64,000 bases of DNA from Dama dama (GCF_033118175.1 NC_083689.1:28688501-28752500), one strand, 5' to 3'. Shown: positions 34,133-47,938, numbered from the stretch's first letter. Notes: a model not told the origin generated them from the letters alone. A program made the numbers and translations.

Positions 34133-36517
34133 ATAAATTACTGCTACAAATTGTTTTTTTAGCATGTAAACATGAACTCCTTTTGAAAAGTGTGTAAATT
34201 TGGTAACATTTCAAATATCCTTATGCTTAGTGACATTTCCTTTAAAATATATGTCTTTCAGTAAATGATGCCTTAAAGAGAAGGATTGGAAATTTACTTT
34301 TTAACCTTTAGACATTTTAAAGAAAAATTCCTTTTGTTAATCTTAATCTGCATTGGAAGAAAAAGTTAGATCAAGTTGCAATTGTTTACAAAATCTAAAC
34401 TTTCATGTCCTTATGTAAAATGGGTGGATTTTACCTTCAGGGTAACTTTCATAAAATCATGCAGTTAATGCCTGAATTCAGTGTCTAAAAACATGTCCAG
34501 GAGGAGTCAACTCAGCTTCTTCTCTAATACTTCCAGTCAAGGGTGCTCACTCCCTCCCTTCATCATGAAACAGTATTTAATTGTCAGGGTCCTGGTTGTT
34601 CATTATTACGCTCCTGTTTAAGTGGACATTTGACAGACATACAGTGCATCTCTTACTGTCTTATTCAGGAGGAATGTGATGATGGTGACTTCCCTAAAGG
34701 CATCAATTAAAACTTACTGCCCAGTATTGTGTGTTGACACCTTGAGGTCTAATTATAACCTCTTGAATAATTCTGTACATTTTTGGTCATCCACCCATAT
34801 TTCAGTTGGTAAAGTAATGTGACTATTATTAAACCCACTCAGACCTTATCCAGATTCTCTTAAGAACAGCAGTGGAAATGGACAAATTAGGGTTTTCCAG
34901 AATTCTGGGGATTCTGTAGACCAGACTCAAATTTTTTCAGAGATAATTTATCAATGCTTATTCCATGATCTTGGAATTTAAGTATAGTGAAAGAGGTGGA
35001 ATTCTCTTTGGAATTAAATATGCAGTGGACTTGATGCTTTAAAGAAATGTGTAGGCGGTATTTTTAGAAAAAATTCCTCCCATGGTCTCATTCTTATCTA
35101 AAGGTGATGTGTGTTCATTGTAAGATAATTTAGAAAATAAGACAAGGAGAAATAAGAACTGCAGTTATTTATGATTTCTCTCAGAATTAGTTACTTTTAA
35201 GATTCGGGTTATACTTTGAGTCCTTTATTCTACTTCACATATATTGCTTACCAAGAGTGGGATCTTTCCATTCTTAGTGGAATCGACTGTAAGAATATTC
35301 CATGATCTATAACATGAACCATACTTATATCTTGCTTCTCCTTTCAGGTTATGAACTGCATTACACTAGATATGAATTGTAATAGTTGCACTGCATGTTG
35401 TAATAATGAGGGCTCGGTTTCTTCATCCTAAACAACCACATGATATTTGTAAAGTTATTTTCTCTATCTCAGATGAGGATATTTTGCCCACTTCAAATTT
35501 CTGGTAGCATTGGGGATATTAGAATGGAAGGAGGACCTCAAACAATTTGATTTCAGACCTTAAACTCAGTTATAGTGATATAGCTGCCTACTGTAGTTAT
35601 GTTTCTTATTAGTTAATGCTTAGCATTTAAGGTCATTTTCAGGTTTTCTTTTCAGTTTGTTAGTTGGTTGGTTTGTATGTTAGCAAAGCTGTGATAAAAA
35701 TCTGTGTAGGTAAGTATTTACCTTTGATTTTAGTCTTAGAATATATCCTAGAAATGTAATTGATGGGTCATTGAATATGTGAAAACTTAAACCTTTTCAT
35801 ATGTTCTGTTCATTTCCTTCTAAAAAGACTGTTTATGATTTATTCCTTATGTTTAAAAAGTCTTCCCATTTCCAAATCTTACAGATATCTATAGTTTTTT
35901 CCTAGTGCTTTTGGAATTTTTCCCTTTTTTAACTACAAGTTAGAATGTACAGGAGGGGGACTAAATTTATTTATAAATATTTGTCACATATTGAGTATTT
36001 ATTAAGTATTAGGCAAAGTACTTGAAGCTCAAGTTACAAATACAAATAATACATACTCCCTGTTAATGAGGAGCAAATTATCTATTTAAAGAATAAGCCT
36101 AATCATTTATTTAAATATTAAAGTAAAATGTGACATAGTAAATACTATAATAGGAGTAGGAACAAATTTATGTGAGAGAGCTCAGAAATGGTTTCTGATT
36201 AAAGGAGAATTACAGAAGTCTTCTTGCAGTTAATCTGAATGAAAAAAAACCCAACCCATTATAATGGGAAAAAGCAGTATCAGACTAACGCTTATGTTGA
36301 TATTATACCATAGCGCATGGTGGAATCTCATCCTGAATAACGTTATTTAAACTCCATAATGAATACCAGTTATCACAGTTACTGAACTGATGTTGTTTTA
36401 TAGAAATAAGAGGTCTCCCTTTTCCTAAGTCTCAGAGGATTTAGTGAGAATGAAATTGCAAGGAACAGAGGGAGAACATTACCAACTGCAGATGTCAAAC
36501 TCACATGCTCCTGCACT

Positions 36518-36545
36518 CACACACAAACACACACACACACACACA
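36518..36545. repeat. (CA)n microsatellite
   Basis: CA repeat with one AA interruption in FBN2 intron 5. Confidence 0.85.
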
Positions 36546-37213
36546 GAGTTATGCACTCCTGAACATTTTATAACCTTGCACTCACTAAGCTAAATGTAGC
36601 CTTAAATGGGCATCTGAGAAATACCAGAAGATCTGTGGGAACTTAACTTTTTGGCAGTAGCTCAGATGACATCCTTATCTTGAATGCCGCTAAGAACACA
36701 AGGGAAGGAAAATGAGGAAGGAAAAAAAGAGCAGGCAGTGGGAAGTGGAAGGAAAAGAAAAGAAGAATGAAGAATGATAGCACAGGGAGATGGAAAGCTG
36801 AAACTCAGAGTGGAGATGCCAGGCTGTATAAAGATTGGCTCTAAGTTTGGGAGAAGATCAGCTCATTGACTGATCTGATCTGGGAGAGGCCAGGCCTTCC
36901 ACTTCTCACTGTCCAGTTTAAGCCTGCGCTCTTTCGATCTATGCAGCTGGATTGACTGTGCTGGCAGCCTGTTAGACCTTGCTGCTTTATTTATAAAATT
37001 CCTTTGAGTTAAATCAGTGAGTATTTTCATTTATTCCATTTCTAAGTGCCCTTATGTATTTATCGCTTTATCTATCTGAAGGCAGAGGAACCTGCAATAC
37101 AAAATAAAAATATTCAAATATTTTATCTTTGTGTAACTTCATAAATATTTTCCTATTTCACCATCAGGACCAGAGACATTAGAGTTCTAGTATGAAAACT
37201 AGGTGAAGCTGCC

Positions 37214-37235
37214 TCACACACACACACACACACAC
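37214..37235. repeat. (CA)n microsatellite
   Basis: About 11 uninterrupted CA units. Confidence 0.85.
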
Positions 37236-37404
37236 GAGTGAAATATAATGAAAGGTTAAATACATAGGAGTTAGCCAAAAGCAATAAATAAAATGTGCAT
37301 GTGTGGGGAGAGGGGTTTATGTTATATCATTGTATATTTTTTAAAAATTCCAAATTCTATAAGTTCTTAAACAACACCTGTTTCCAAGGGTTTCAAATAA
37401 AGGA

Positions 37405-37975
37405 TTGTGAACCTGCAGTTAGCTCATAGAGTTGTTGGGAAGATTAAAAGCAATCTGTGTTAAGCTCCTAATACCTAACAGGCAGGGTGTGTGGCACATG
37501 GTAGATATCTGTTGAGTGACATTTCCTGTGTTTTAGGAACACAGTTTATAGCCAAAATAGAACCTTAATATTAAGCCCTGTGTGACCTTGGAAATGTGAT
37601 TGCCCTCTCTGATCTGTGTTTCTGCATATGTAATAGATGTCTCCTCTTTCAACCTTGAAATATTTTTAAGACTTAATAATATAATACCCGGTACCCAATA
37701 AATGATAATTATTGATGCTAATCTCTTTTAAATGAACTCCCTAGTTATCAAAAAGATAACAATTCAGTGTTAAACATGGGATTGCAAATATGGAATAAAA
37801 GAATTTAAGTCATACAAATAAAGTTTAATGCTGTTTTTATTGAAAGAGTAAGGACTCAGAATAAACAGCATATTTTAAGAGTGGCTCACGTTCCCGGGAT
37901 GAGAATTAAGTGAAAGATAAAGTGCCTAGCCAGTGTCTGGCATAGAGTAAGGGCTTAATAAATAACAAGCTAAAA
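37405..37975 (+). repeat. Cluster of MIR remnants
   Basis: Three MIR-like sense pieces. 37405-37525 has AGTTGTTGGGAAGATTAAAA and GTGTGTGGCACATGGTAGAT. 37575-37720 has GTGTGACCTTGGAAATG and CCCGGTACCCAATAAATG. 37860-37975 has AGTGTCTGGCATAGAGTAAG. Divergence is high, as expected of an ancient mammalian SINE. Confidence 0.6.
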
Positions 37976-38193
37976 TTATGAGAAGTAAAGCCAAGATATG
38001 ATATGCTCTCCTAGACAAAATAGTCTTTATGGATGAGGGAGATTGTTCCAGCATTACTAGGAGTGTCTCAGATCAGAGTACATCAGTTGTGAAGAGCGTT
38101 AAGTTTCACTGTTTGAATTTTTGAGTGGATTTTTTTCTAATAATACATATCAAATGAAAAGTATCATATATCGTCATCACTGCCTTGCATGCT

Positions 38194-38325
38194 GTGCTGT
38201 GCTTAGTCAATCAGTCATGTCCCGACTCTTTGCAACCCCATGGACTGTAGCCCGCCAGGCTCCTCTGTCCATGGGGATTCTCCAGGCAAGAATACTGGAG
38301 TGGGTTGCCATGCCCTCCTCCAGGT
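38194..38325 (-). mobile_element. Truncated Bov-tA SINE, antisense, with 10-bp TSD
   Basis: The 132-bp fragment covers the BovB-like tail and central part only. CTTGCATGCT is duplicated at 38184-38193 and 38326-38335. Confidence 0.9.
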
Positions 38326-38584
38326 CTTGCATGCTAGGCGGTTGAATTTGTAGACCCTGCTCATCTTGTTTTGAAGTATTTCTACTGTAAATATCTGCAT
38401 TACTATTAGTAGTTACTGTCGTATTGGTCTCTTTAGTCTTCGTTTCGGCCTTCCCTATGCACAAGGTCTTGTTCCAAGCATTTCACAGTGTTAACTAACA
38501 CTTAGTGGAGTTTATTTCACTCAAGGTACTTGTAATCAGTGGGCTTGTATGTTGCTAAATCTAATAGGAATAGGTCAGCAGGGT

Positions 38585-38870
38585 CTTCAAACAGTCCAGA
38601 AACAGTTTCTCTGTGAAGCTTTCTTTGACCACCACCTGCCTCCCTGCCTTACCTTACTTTTCTTGGAATAATTAGGCTTGCTCTTTTTTTGACTAGACCT
38701 GTTGTATGTCCCATTCCTTTAGACTAGCTCTCTTCATCTTTGGGTTGTGCCTGCTTGCTTTCTTAGCTGTGAGCTTTTTTGAGAGCAAAGCTTTTTATCT
38801 TAAGTTGGCTTTGTGTTCCATCTACTCCATATAGCGCAGTATATAAAAGGCAGACTCTATGTGTGACTAC
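38585..38870 (+). repeat. L2 LINE 3' remnant
   Basis: GAAGCTTTCTTTGACCACCA is typical of the L2 3' end; it continues with a Tyr/Cys-rich decayed tail and GAGAGCAAAGCTTTTTATCT. Heavily diverged. Confidence 0.55.
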
Positions 38871-39394
38871 ATAAACACAGCGGTTCCAAGTAGAAGAAAT
38901 AGGATGAAAAAAAGTACAGACGTAGTAGAGGTCTTTGAATGTTCATGGATGCTTATTTTTCAGTATGGCTCTAAGACCATGGTGAAAGGGGTGAGGAGAA
39001 GATGAGGCTGGAAAAATAGGCTTGAACCTTAATGTATGAAGTCTGGAATGCCAAAGTCAAGAGGCTGCACTCTATTCAGGGGAGAGGGATTGTAAAGGAC
39101 TTCTAAATTTAAAAGAAGTGCTCTGTAAAGGTCAACCTGAAGTGGCAAACTCAAAGAAATGGAAGTTTGAGAAGCTGAAGGCAGAGACATCATTCAGTAG
39201 AACTCATTGCTTGCATGTCAGTTAGATAATAGCTATGAATCTATTACCTTTGCGTAGTCTTTTCAGTCAGATTATGATTTATATCTGCAGAAGTTAAATT
39301 AGTATTAGTTTGAAATGGAAAATTATGTAATATTGGGGATTGTGATAAGTTCTTTAGAAGAATTAATACTTACACCAACGCAAAGATATTTTTA

Positions 39395-39495
39395 AACATC
39401 ATATTGCAAGAGAAAACTGAGGCACAAGGAGGTAAAACAACTTGCTGAAATTCACTCAGAAAATCAATTGAAGAAAGTCGGATTTGAACACAATG
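39395..39495 (-). repeat. MIR remnant, antisense
   Basis: AGAGAAAACTGAGGCACAAG, ACAACTTGCTGAAATTCACT and GTCGGATTTGAACACA follow the reverse complement of the MIR core in order. Confidence 0.6.
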
Positions 39496-40039
39496 GTATA
39501 CCAACACAACTCACACACTTAATCACAACTTTATTTCAAGGGAAACACAAAATTACAGAAGTAATGTGATTCTACTCTTTAGAAATATATTGTATCAGTT
39601 CATGAGAATGTTAGGTACACGATTCCAATTGAATGAAAGAGATGGCTTTTTATTTTATATTCTTTTGGCCTAGGGAAATCTTTTTGATATGTACATTTTT
39701 GATCATACCTCTGAATGTTTATACCCAGAATTTCTTCATGTGTGTGATCTGCTAAAATGTTCATTCAAAACTCGTAATACTTCAAACAAATTTGAGACTT
39801 CTGTTTCCAACCAAGATGGACTGACAGGATTCAGATTCACCCTCCTGCCTGAGAAGAATTGAAAAATAGAGTAAAATATATGAAACAATGGGTTTCAAGA
39901 TACTGGATCTCAGGTAACAACAGAAGGTGATCCTTGAAAGAAGGACTCTGCTAGACTTCCCCAGCTTGCTGCTCAAGAGTTTTTTCCAGGCTGTGCTGTG
40001 GGCAGAAAGAACCCAGGCATAGCCTGACAGATTCTTTAA

Positions 40040-41440
40040 GTGTATTCAAAGTGTCTTCTCAGTTCACAGCAGAATTGAATCAGAAAGCAATAACAAAAAG
40101 ATCTCTGGAAAATACCCAAACATTCAGAAGCTGTGTAAACCCATTTCTAGTATCCATGGATTGAAGAAGAAATCAAAGGGAAAATTAGAAAGCATTTTGA
40201 ATTGAATAAAAATGAAAACAATATCAAATTTTATGAGATGCCATTGGAGAAATATTTAGAGGGAATTATACAGTTCTAAAGGTCTACATTAGAAGAAGGA
40301 GAGGTCTTAAATCAGTGGTGTCAACTTTTTTATTAAAAAATTAGAAAAAGAATAACAAATTAAACCAAAGGTAAGCAGAGGAAGAGAAATAATAAAGGTC
40401 AGACAGAGTAAAAGCAAATGAAGTAGGAAAAAGAAAAAAGTGAGAAAATCATTGAAACCAAAAGCTGGTTCATTGAAAAATCAATAAAGTTGAGAGGCCA
40501 CTATCTACACTAACAAGGAAAAAGCAAAGACACAAATTATCACTATCAAGAATTGGAGAGGTAACATCAATACAGATTTTGCTAATAAGTGAACAATGAG
40601 GCAATACCATGAACAGCTTCAGGCTAATAAAAATGAAGTGGACAATTTCTTGAAAGGTGTAAATCAGCAAAGTTCACTTGAGAAAAAATAGCACAGATAT
40701 TCCTCTACCAATTAAAGAAATTGAATATGTGGTTAAAAACCTTCTTATAAAGAAAAATCCTCACTCAACTTCATTGGTCAATTCTACTGAACATTTAAGA
40801 AGGAAATAATGTCAATCCTAAAGGCAGATTTTTCTAGAAAAGGAACAGGAGTTAAAACTTAATCAATTCATTCTAGGAAGCCAAATTACTTTGAGACCAA
40901 AGCTGGAAAATGGCATTTCAAGAAAAAGAAAATGGCATACAAATATTTTTCTTGAGGCAAAATGTCCCAATTTTAGCAAAGCACACCAACAGTATATTGA
41001 AAGAGTGTATGTTATCCCAGCATATTTGTGCTCAGTTGCCCAGTCATGTCTGACTCTTTGCAACTCCATGCCCTGTAGCCCGCCAGACTCCTCTGTCCAT
41101 GGAGTTCTCCAGGCAAGAATTCTGGAGTGGTTGCCACTTCTTACTCCAGGGAATCTTCCAGACCCAGGAATCCAACTTGCATCTCCTGTGTGTCCTGCAT
41201 TGCAGTTGGATTCTTTACCTGCCGAGCCGTCAGGGAAGCCCCCATATTAATCCCAGAATAAAAAAATCAGTGTAACTCACCATATCAGCAAATTTTAAAG
41301 ATCACATGATTGTCCAGATAGATGCAGGAAAAACATCTGACAGAATCCATTCCTGAAACTGTCAACAAACTGGAGAATAAAAGAGATCTTCCTCAGTGTG
41401 ATAAAGGGGCATTTCCTAAAAGGCCCTAAAAACATTATGC
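40040..41440 (+). mobile_element. Old LINE-1 ORF2 fragment, interrupted by a SINE
   Basis: AATTAGAAAGCATTTTGAAT, GGAGAAATATTTAGAGGGAA, ACAGTATATTGAAAGAGTGT and CAGATAGATGCAGGAAAAAC are typical ancient LINE-1 ORF2 strings in order. The Bov-tA at 41027-41242 splits it. Confidence 0.65.
41027..41242 (-). mobile_element. Bov-tA SINE, antisense
   Basis: TGCTCAGTTGCCCAGTCATG to GCCGTCAGGGAAGCCC. CATATT flanks it at 41021-41026 and 41243-41248, a possible short TSD. Confidence 0.88.
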
Positions 41441-41666
41441 TAATGATGTATAATTATTTTCCATTTCCTTGATTATTCTTTTTTTCTATAATGGAGCATT
41501 CTTGTTTTCTTAATCTGCTCTGTGCCTTAAAAAAAAAAAGAAAGATAATATATTAGGTAGTTCCTGTCCAGTTTCTTTTTGTCTTATGTTTGCTTAAAAT
41601 GGGCAGCTCTGTCCAGAGTTTCTATTTGCACTAATTTGGTAGAAGTGAATTTTCCTTTTCTCCCTT

Positions 41667-41865
41667 GCTTCCCTGGTGGCTCAGAGGATAAAGTGTCTGC
41701 CTGCAATGCGGGAGACCCAGGTTCATTCCCTGGGTTGGGAAGATCCCCTGGAGAAGGAAATGGCAGCCCACTCCAGTATTCTTGCCTGGAGAATGCCGTG
41801 GACAGAGGAGCCTGGCAGGTTACAGTCCACGGGCTCGCAAATAGTCGGACATGACTGAGCGACTT
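41667..41865 (+). mobile_element. Bov-tA SINE
   Basis: GCTTCCCTGGTGGCTCAGAG head, GGGTTGGGAAGATCCCCTGG centre, GTCGGACATGACTGAGCGAC tail. Little diverged, so probably young. Confidence 0.9.
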
Positions 41866-41879
41866 CCCTTCAAATTACC

Positions 41880-43100
41880 TAAGAGTTGTCTTTCTGTATT
41901 TGCCCTGGTTTGAGAGCCAGGGATTTAAGTACTTGGTGTTCTGAGCCCAGAAGAGGAGCAGAAGATCTCAGCTGGGGGTTGGGCAGCTTCGAGGGAAGGA
42001 TCTGGGCTCTGTACTTTCTCTGGATATTCTTCGAATGGTGTGTGCCTGGATCACTGTGTGGTCTGAGGATTGTTCTCTTTTCAAAGAGGATGTCCTTGGA
42101 AGTTGGGTGACTCTACCCATTGCAGCTACAGTCCCTGGTGCACCTTTGATTTCAGAGAGTCGTGCTTGGTGCTGATTTCTCCGCTATGCCCCGATTATTC
42201 TCCAGCGGTAGTTTCTCTTCCCCACTGTCATCATAAGGGGCTTCAGTTCAGCCTCCTGCTCCCTGAGAATCTTTTTTTCTAATTGTCCCTGGGTCTCTTC
42301 TTCTCCTGTTGAGTACTGGGGATAATTACCCTGTGTGGCAAGGAGCATCCTGTCTTCACTGTCTGGTTTCCTCCCATCTGGTAGAGATCACAGTGGCTAT
42401 TCCTCTGTTTTTCTGCTTTCTGATGAGATACTATGTTGGTAAGTAGGGACTTTCATTCTTTCAAATTTTCCCTGATTTCCCCATAAGCTGAGCTCACATT
42501 AGCTCCCCAGGGAGAATTGGTGAGACTTCCCAGGATACTGATGAATCGTTCTTATTTTGTGTATTATTTGGGGAGCAGTCTTCTATTCAGTAGTTCATTC
42601 CTTGCTGCCATTTTCAAATACTGGGGCAGGAGTTTGCAACTGTTTACTACTTTAGGTGCTAAGAGTGAATTTTTTTAGTGTTAGCATTTACCTTCTTTGT
42701 TGCTATTCATGTTTGTTGTGGGAAAGGGAGTTTCTGTGATATGGTTTCAATCTCCTGTGTTTTCCAGGAAGTTGATACCACATTTTGACCTGAAATCAAT
42801 CTAAAGTCACACAGAAAGCCAGGTATAGGCGTTCTTCATGGAAGATGCTATGATTTGTGATACTGCAGTTGACATTTACAAGTAAGATTGTGGTGGCTTA
42901 TTATGGTACCAAGAAACACTGATTCTATGGGTGCCTCATCTTCTGTGGATTAAAAACCATGTTTCCCATGACCATACTTAATGTCATGGTTTAATGCATG
43001 CAAAATTCTTCCATATGGGCAAAGCTGAATGTTTGTGAGTATCTTCCTCTGATTTAGAAATAGCATACAAGGCACATTCCAAATTTTGAACATTGTTTTT
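41880..43100. other. Unannotated part of FBN2 intron 5
   Basis: No gene or named repeat. The sequence is somewhat more GC-rich than its surroundings, with two overlapping but unconvincing plus-strand open frames (41886-42282). Confidence 0.45.
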
Positions 43101-43172
43101 GTCTTAAGAAAAATTAAGTTCTCAATGTCACAGAGAAATTTTAATTAGAATTTGACAGATTAAGTACGCTTT

Positions 43173-43387
43173 AGGTGGTGGTGGTAGATTAGTCGCTAAG
43201 TCGTGTCCAACTGTTGCGACCCCATGGACTGTAGGCCACCAGCTTCCTCTGTCCTTGGGATTTCCCAGGCAAGAATACTGGAGTGGGCTGCCATTTCCTT
43301 CTCCAGGGGATCTTCCTGACTCAGGGATCGAACCTTCGTCTCCTGCATTACATTCAGATTCTTTATCGACTGAGCCACCAGAGCAGG
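43173..43387 (-). mobile_element. Bov-tA SINE, antisense, with GGT repeat at its edge
   Basis: GTGGTGGTAGATTAGTCGCT to GACTGAGCCACCAGAGCAGG. The (GGT)n tract at the left border is the simple tail of the element. Confidence 0.88.
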
Positions 43388-43454
43388 TCAGTTCATAAGT
43401 AATCTCTTGTTTGAAAAATAAGGTCACTGGGCTAGATCACTCTTTACCTGTCTT

Positions 43455-43705
43455 TGGTCATAAGAATCACCTGGGTTTTTTTGGTCCAAAATACCGATTC
43501 TTATTCCTGTAACCTAGATGCCCAAATTGAGTGTTCCAAATACAATGAATCTCAGCCATGGTTGTATATTATCGTTTCCAGGAAGCTTCATCCAGATCGA
43601 TTAAACAAGAATCTTGAGCAGTGGGACCTACACCTGAGCATTGGCATTTAATTCTTAAAGCCCCCAAAGTTATTCCACTGTAAAACAAAGTTTGTGAAAT
43701 GCCAG
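43455..43705 (+). repeat. MER5A-like hAT-Charlie remnant
   Basis: AAGAATCACCTGGGTTTTTT and later AAAGTTTGTGAAATGCC resemble MER5A in order, but divergence is high and the boundaries are not clear. Confidence 0.4.
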
Positions 43706-45261
43706 TCTTGCATGAGATTGTTACAGAATATCCCAGGATATTCTTATAATTGGACAAGTCTGAGAAATCATTTATTAAAGTATCTCAGGATTTTACCAGT
43801 GATTTAATTTTGACATTTAGAGCCCCAGATGAAGCCATTCTAAATAAAATTTACTGTTGGGTCATTTTGAACAGATTTATGATGTTTTAACATTATTAGA
43901 ATAGACTTTGCCTCTCTCTGAGGTGGCAAAATTGGATTTAAAAAGAGTCAATTTTATCTTAAAGTTTTCTCCATATTACAAATTTTTAAATCCCAGTGAC
44001 TTCAATAAAAAGTTAACATTCCCTGTAGGGGGCAAGATTGAGTCAACAATGTTTATAATGGTTTCAAATCGTGGCTTGGTTACTATGTGGTAAACTAAGA
44101 AATAAGCCCACTATATCTTAGAAATCATAAGTAGAAAATGGAAAGCATTATCTAGGCCTTTTTAAAAGGAAAATCTCTTTTAAAATATCTTGCTTAAACT
44201 CTGTAGCTTATTCAATGATAACATTTTATAGTTTTGGAGATCATAGTGAGATTTTAGCAGTTTAGATTATAGTAAGATATTAAAAAAGTTATAGTAAGAT
44301 ATACAGAGATACAACATCATATAATTTTTGTATTACTTACTTTGTGATACTTTTTAAAAATAATTGCTGACGTTTGTAAGTATTTCTGACTGCAGAATTA
44401 TGTACCTTCTTTTGCTTATGACTCTGCAAAACTAAAAAGTATAGTTTATGCCTTTGTATTTGTATGGGAGCCAAGGAACTTGACCTCTTTCATGTAATTG
44501 TTTCAGGAATGATTTGTGAAGGAGGTGGTACCTGAAAAGCTGTTTGATGATCAGACAGTTGTGAGGGCTTGATGGAGGCCAGAGAATACCAAGCAGCATT
44601 TTTCAGGCACGGGGCGTTTGAGGGAAAAACCTGGCACCGGAATCAGACAAGATCAAAGGGCCACTGAGCAGATGATGGCTAAGGAGCTGAGGGGGTGAGG
44701 AAAGGACTTTGAGGAATCCCAGTTAAACTCACAGCTCTGTGGCGTGATGTTTTTAAAGCATTTTTCCTTATCCGTTAGGTACAAACAGTAGTGTAGTATT
44801 TTGCAAACATCCTGGCCAAACCCTCTAGCAGTCTCGTAGTCCTTGTGGGGGCATGCAGGAACCATTTTGGTTCTCTTCCAGTTGGGGTGGGTCTCTGAGG
44901 TGGCTTCTTCCCGGAGTCCCCAGAGGAGGCAGATGTGCTGTGTCCTTGGCCTTCCCATCGCTGTATCTGATACCCTGTCCCCGCTCCGGGATTCTCACGC
45001 TTTGCTTCTCCAGCCTCACTCTGAGAGAACGCCTCAGCACAGAGGAGTCATCCCTTCCTTTGGCTTTTTCTTCCTCACGGGACTTTGTCAAGTCTTATCC
45101 TCTCCCTTGAATGCTAGCTGCGTGGCCAATTTGGTGCCGATGAATGCTGGGAAGGGAGAGGTTGATCTAGGAGTAAAGGGGCTCTGAATTGTGGATTAGT
45201 TCACAAAATATACCCTAATGTATAAAGAACTTGGTACATTGTTGGGTTTGTTTGTTTTAGC

Positions 45262-45459
45262 CAGTAAGTCGTGTTGAACTCTTTTGCGACCCCATGGACT
45301 GTAGCCCATCAGGCACCTCTGCCCATGGGACTTCCCAGGCAAGAATACTGGAGCGGGGTGTCATTCCCTTCTCCAGGGAATCGTCCCGGCCCAGGAATCG
45401 AACCTGTATCTCCAGCATTGGCAGGCAGGTTCTTTACCTCTGAGCCACCAGGGAAGCAC
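45262..45459 (-). mobile_element. Bov-tA SINE, antisense
   Basis: CCAGTAAGTCGTGTTGAACT to GAGCCACCAGGGAAGC. Confidence 0.88.
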
Positions 45460-46540
45460 ATTGCTTGGTACAAATGTCTAAAAATATTTTCTGTTATTTA
45501 ATTACTAGAGTTACGAAAGAAATCCATCTAATCATTCAGTTAAAAGCTATTAGGAGATTCTGTGTTACTTATTTTATTAAATATCACATTACAAAGGATC
45601 TTGAAATATAGCTCTAATCCTATTTGCTAGCCCAAAGACACAGTAATGAACTAGAAAACATATCTCTTTCTGGAAAAAAATTTGTAATGATAAATGTAGA
45701 ATTCTAGATTACTGCACTGTGAATTACCCTGCCTAGGAACTGCGGTTTCCTTGTCTGGTGTAGAGTAGCTCTGGATATAACAGCTCTCTTACTGCCTGCT
45801 AGGATGACACAAGCAAAACCTTGAATAAGGTAGTTACTTAACTCGTAAGCACAGTAGTTCCTGATTCAGGGCATTTCTGAGAAGTTTGGAGTGAACTCTC
45901 TGACCCTTTATTCCTCGTTCATTTTGGGTTAGATTTATGGTGACTGCCAAAGCAAATCTAGGAAATTCCACTCACAATTCATAGCAGTCCAGGGAAATCT
46001 GGCTCACAAATCTCTGAGAATCTGGAATTTCTCGAGTGTGCTCATCTGTAACACACGCACACGTGTCATATGTTAAGTTTTCATGCCTGGTGTTCGGCGT
46101 TGTAGGTGCTGACATCAGACGGCCCAGGAAATCCTGCCCATCAAGCTGCTAATCAGCATAAATCAAAGCAAGGATTCTCCTTCCCTACCATATGCTCATT
46201 GGTGGGCTACATTTAGGAAACGGTATCCCAAAATGTTAAGATAATTGTTTAATTTGTTCTTTTTTCTTCTTCCTTTTATAGAATATCTTTTTATTTTATA
46301 CCTTCTTTAACAATGCTTTGTATTTTGAGAATATGGTTTTTATATTTCCTGAGTCAAATTTTGTTAAAATTGTTCCTAAGTATTTTTTTCTCTGACACTA
46401 TGTAATTGAATTTGTTTTAATTTCACTTTTTCATTGTTCACTGCTGGCCTGTAGAAATATAACTAACTTTTGTGTATTGATCTTGTGTTCTGCGACCTTA
46501 AAGGACTTGTTAATTAGTTCCTCCTTTTTTAGTGGATAGG

Positions 46541-46722
46541 GCTTCCCTTTTGGCTCAGCTGGTGAAGAATCTGCCTGAAATGCAGGAGACCTGGGTTCAC
46601 TCCCTGGGTTGAGAAGATCTTCTGGAGAAGGGAAAGGCTACCCACTCCAGCATTCTGGCCTAGAGAATTCCATGGACTGTTTAGTCCCTCGGGTCGCAAA
46701 GAGTCGGACACGACTGACTGAT
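46541..46722 (+). mobile_element. Bov-tA SINE
   Basis: GCTTCCCTTTTGGCTCAGCT to AGAGTCGGACACGACTGACT. It lies directly before a CHR-type SINE of opposite orientation. Confidence 0.88.
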
Positions 46723-46745
46723 GTTGTATGTATTCTTTTTTAAAA

Positions 46746-47008
46746 TTCATTTTATTTTTGGTTGCACTGGGTCTTTGTTGCCGCATGTGGGCTACTCTCT
46801 AGTTGCAGAAAGCGAGGGCTACTCTCATTGCGGTGTGTGGGCTTCTCTTGTTGCAGAGCACAGACTCGGGAGCGCATAGGCTTCAGTAGTTGCAGCACAC
46901 AGGCTTCGTTGCTCCACGGGGAGTGGAATCTTCTGGACCAGGGTTGGAACCCCTGTCTCCAGCACGGGCAGGCTGATCCCCATCCACTGTACGTCCAGGG
47001 AAGCCCTC
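46746..47008 (-). mobile_element. CHR-family SINE, antisense
   Basis: GGTTGCACTGGGTCTTTGTT, GGGCTTCTCTTGTTGCAGAG, CAGTAGTTGCAGCACACAGG and a final GTCCAGGGAAGCCC match the long CHR-type cetartiodactyl SINE read from tail to head. Confidence 0.75.
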
Positions 47009-47938
47009 CTTTCTTTCTTTCTAATACACATGCCTTTTATTTTCTTCTGTTGCCTGATTGCTCTGCCTAGAACCTCCACTGTGATGCTGAACAGAAATGA
47101 AAAGAACAGACACTTTGATCTCACTCCTCACATTAAGGAGAAAGAAAGGAACCAGTTTTCCCCGTTAAGTATGATGTAGCAGTGGGTTTTTGTCGATGGC
47201 CTGCAGCAGGTTCCCTTTGATCACAAAGCTTTGTTCCTGATTTTAAAGTTCTTATGAACACAGTGCAAAGACACACTTATCCAAGAAGACCTGTTAAATC
47301 TAGATAAGCAAGGGCCTATGTCACTTCCTCCATCCTCCCCCCTCAGCACAGTGTATGGTCTGTGAAGTGGGGCTCGCTCCTCCCCTCAGTTCTGAGTCAG
47401 TAGCTGTGCTCTCTCCCCAGAAGGGTAGCTGACAATATTTCCAGTGTATATAGTACGTAGTAAATGCAATGGGAGAATAAGAAAGCGGGAACTGGGTGTC
47501 AACCCTAAATTCTAGTCATGAAGCTCTACACTGGGAAATTCAGGCAGAGAGAGTATCAAGTACCAAGACACACGGTGAAAATGAAGAGCATCTTTGGGAA
47601 GAGAAGAGAAAACTGGTCTACCATCACTAGAGTAGATATAATTTGGTAATAGGAGGTTGATGAGTTTCTCCTTATGAAGGGAAAAGGGTAATAATAATGA
47701 TGAAAATAACAGCTAACAATTTTTGAGCACTCAGCAGACACTGGGTAAACACTTGACATTCAATTTGTCATTGAAACTTCACAGATCCTCTAATGAGTAG
47801 TATCCTCTCATGATCTCAGGTTCAGAAACCTTAATGGTGTGCAGATATATATAAAGGACCTTCTCTGTCAAGTTAAGAAAGGTGGACTTTATCATATACT
47901 AATAGGAAGCCAGCAAAAATATTTTGTTAGGTGGGTGT

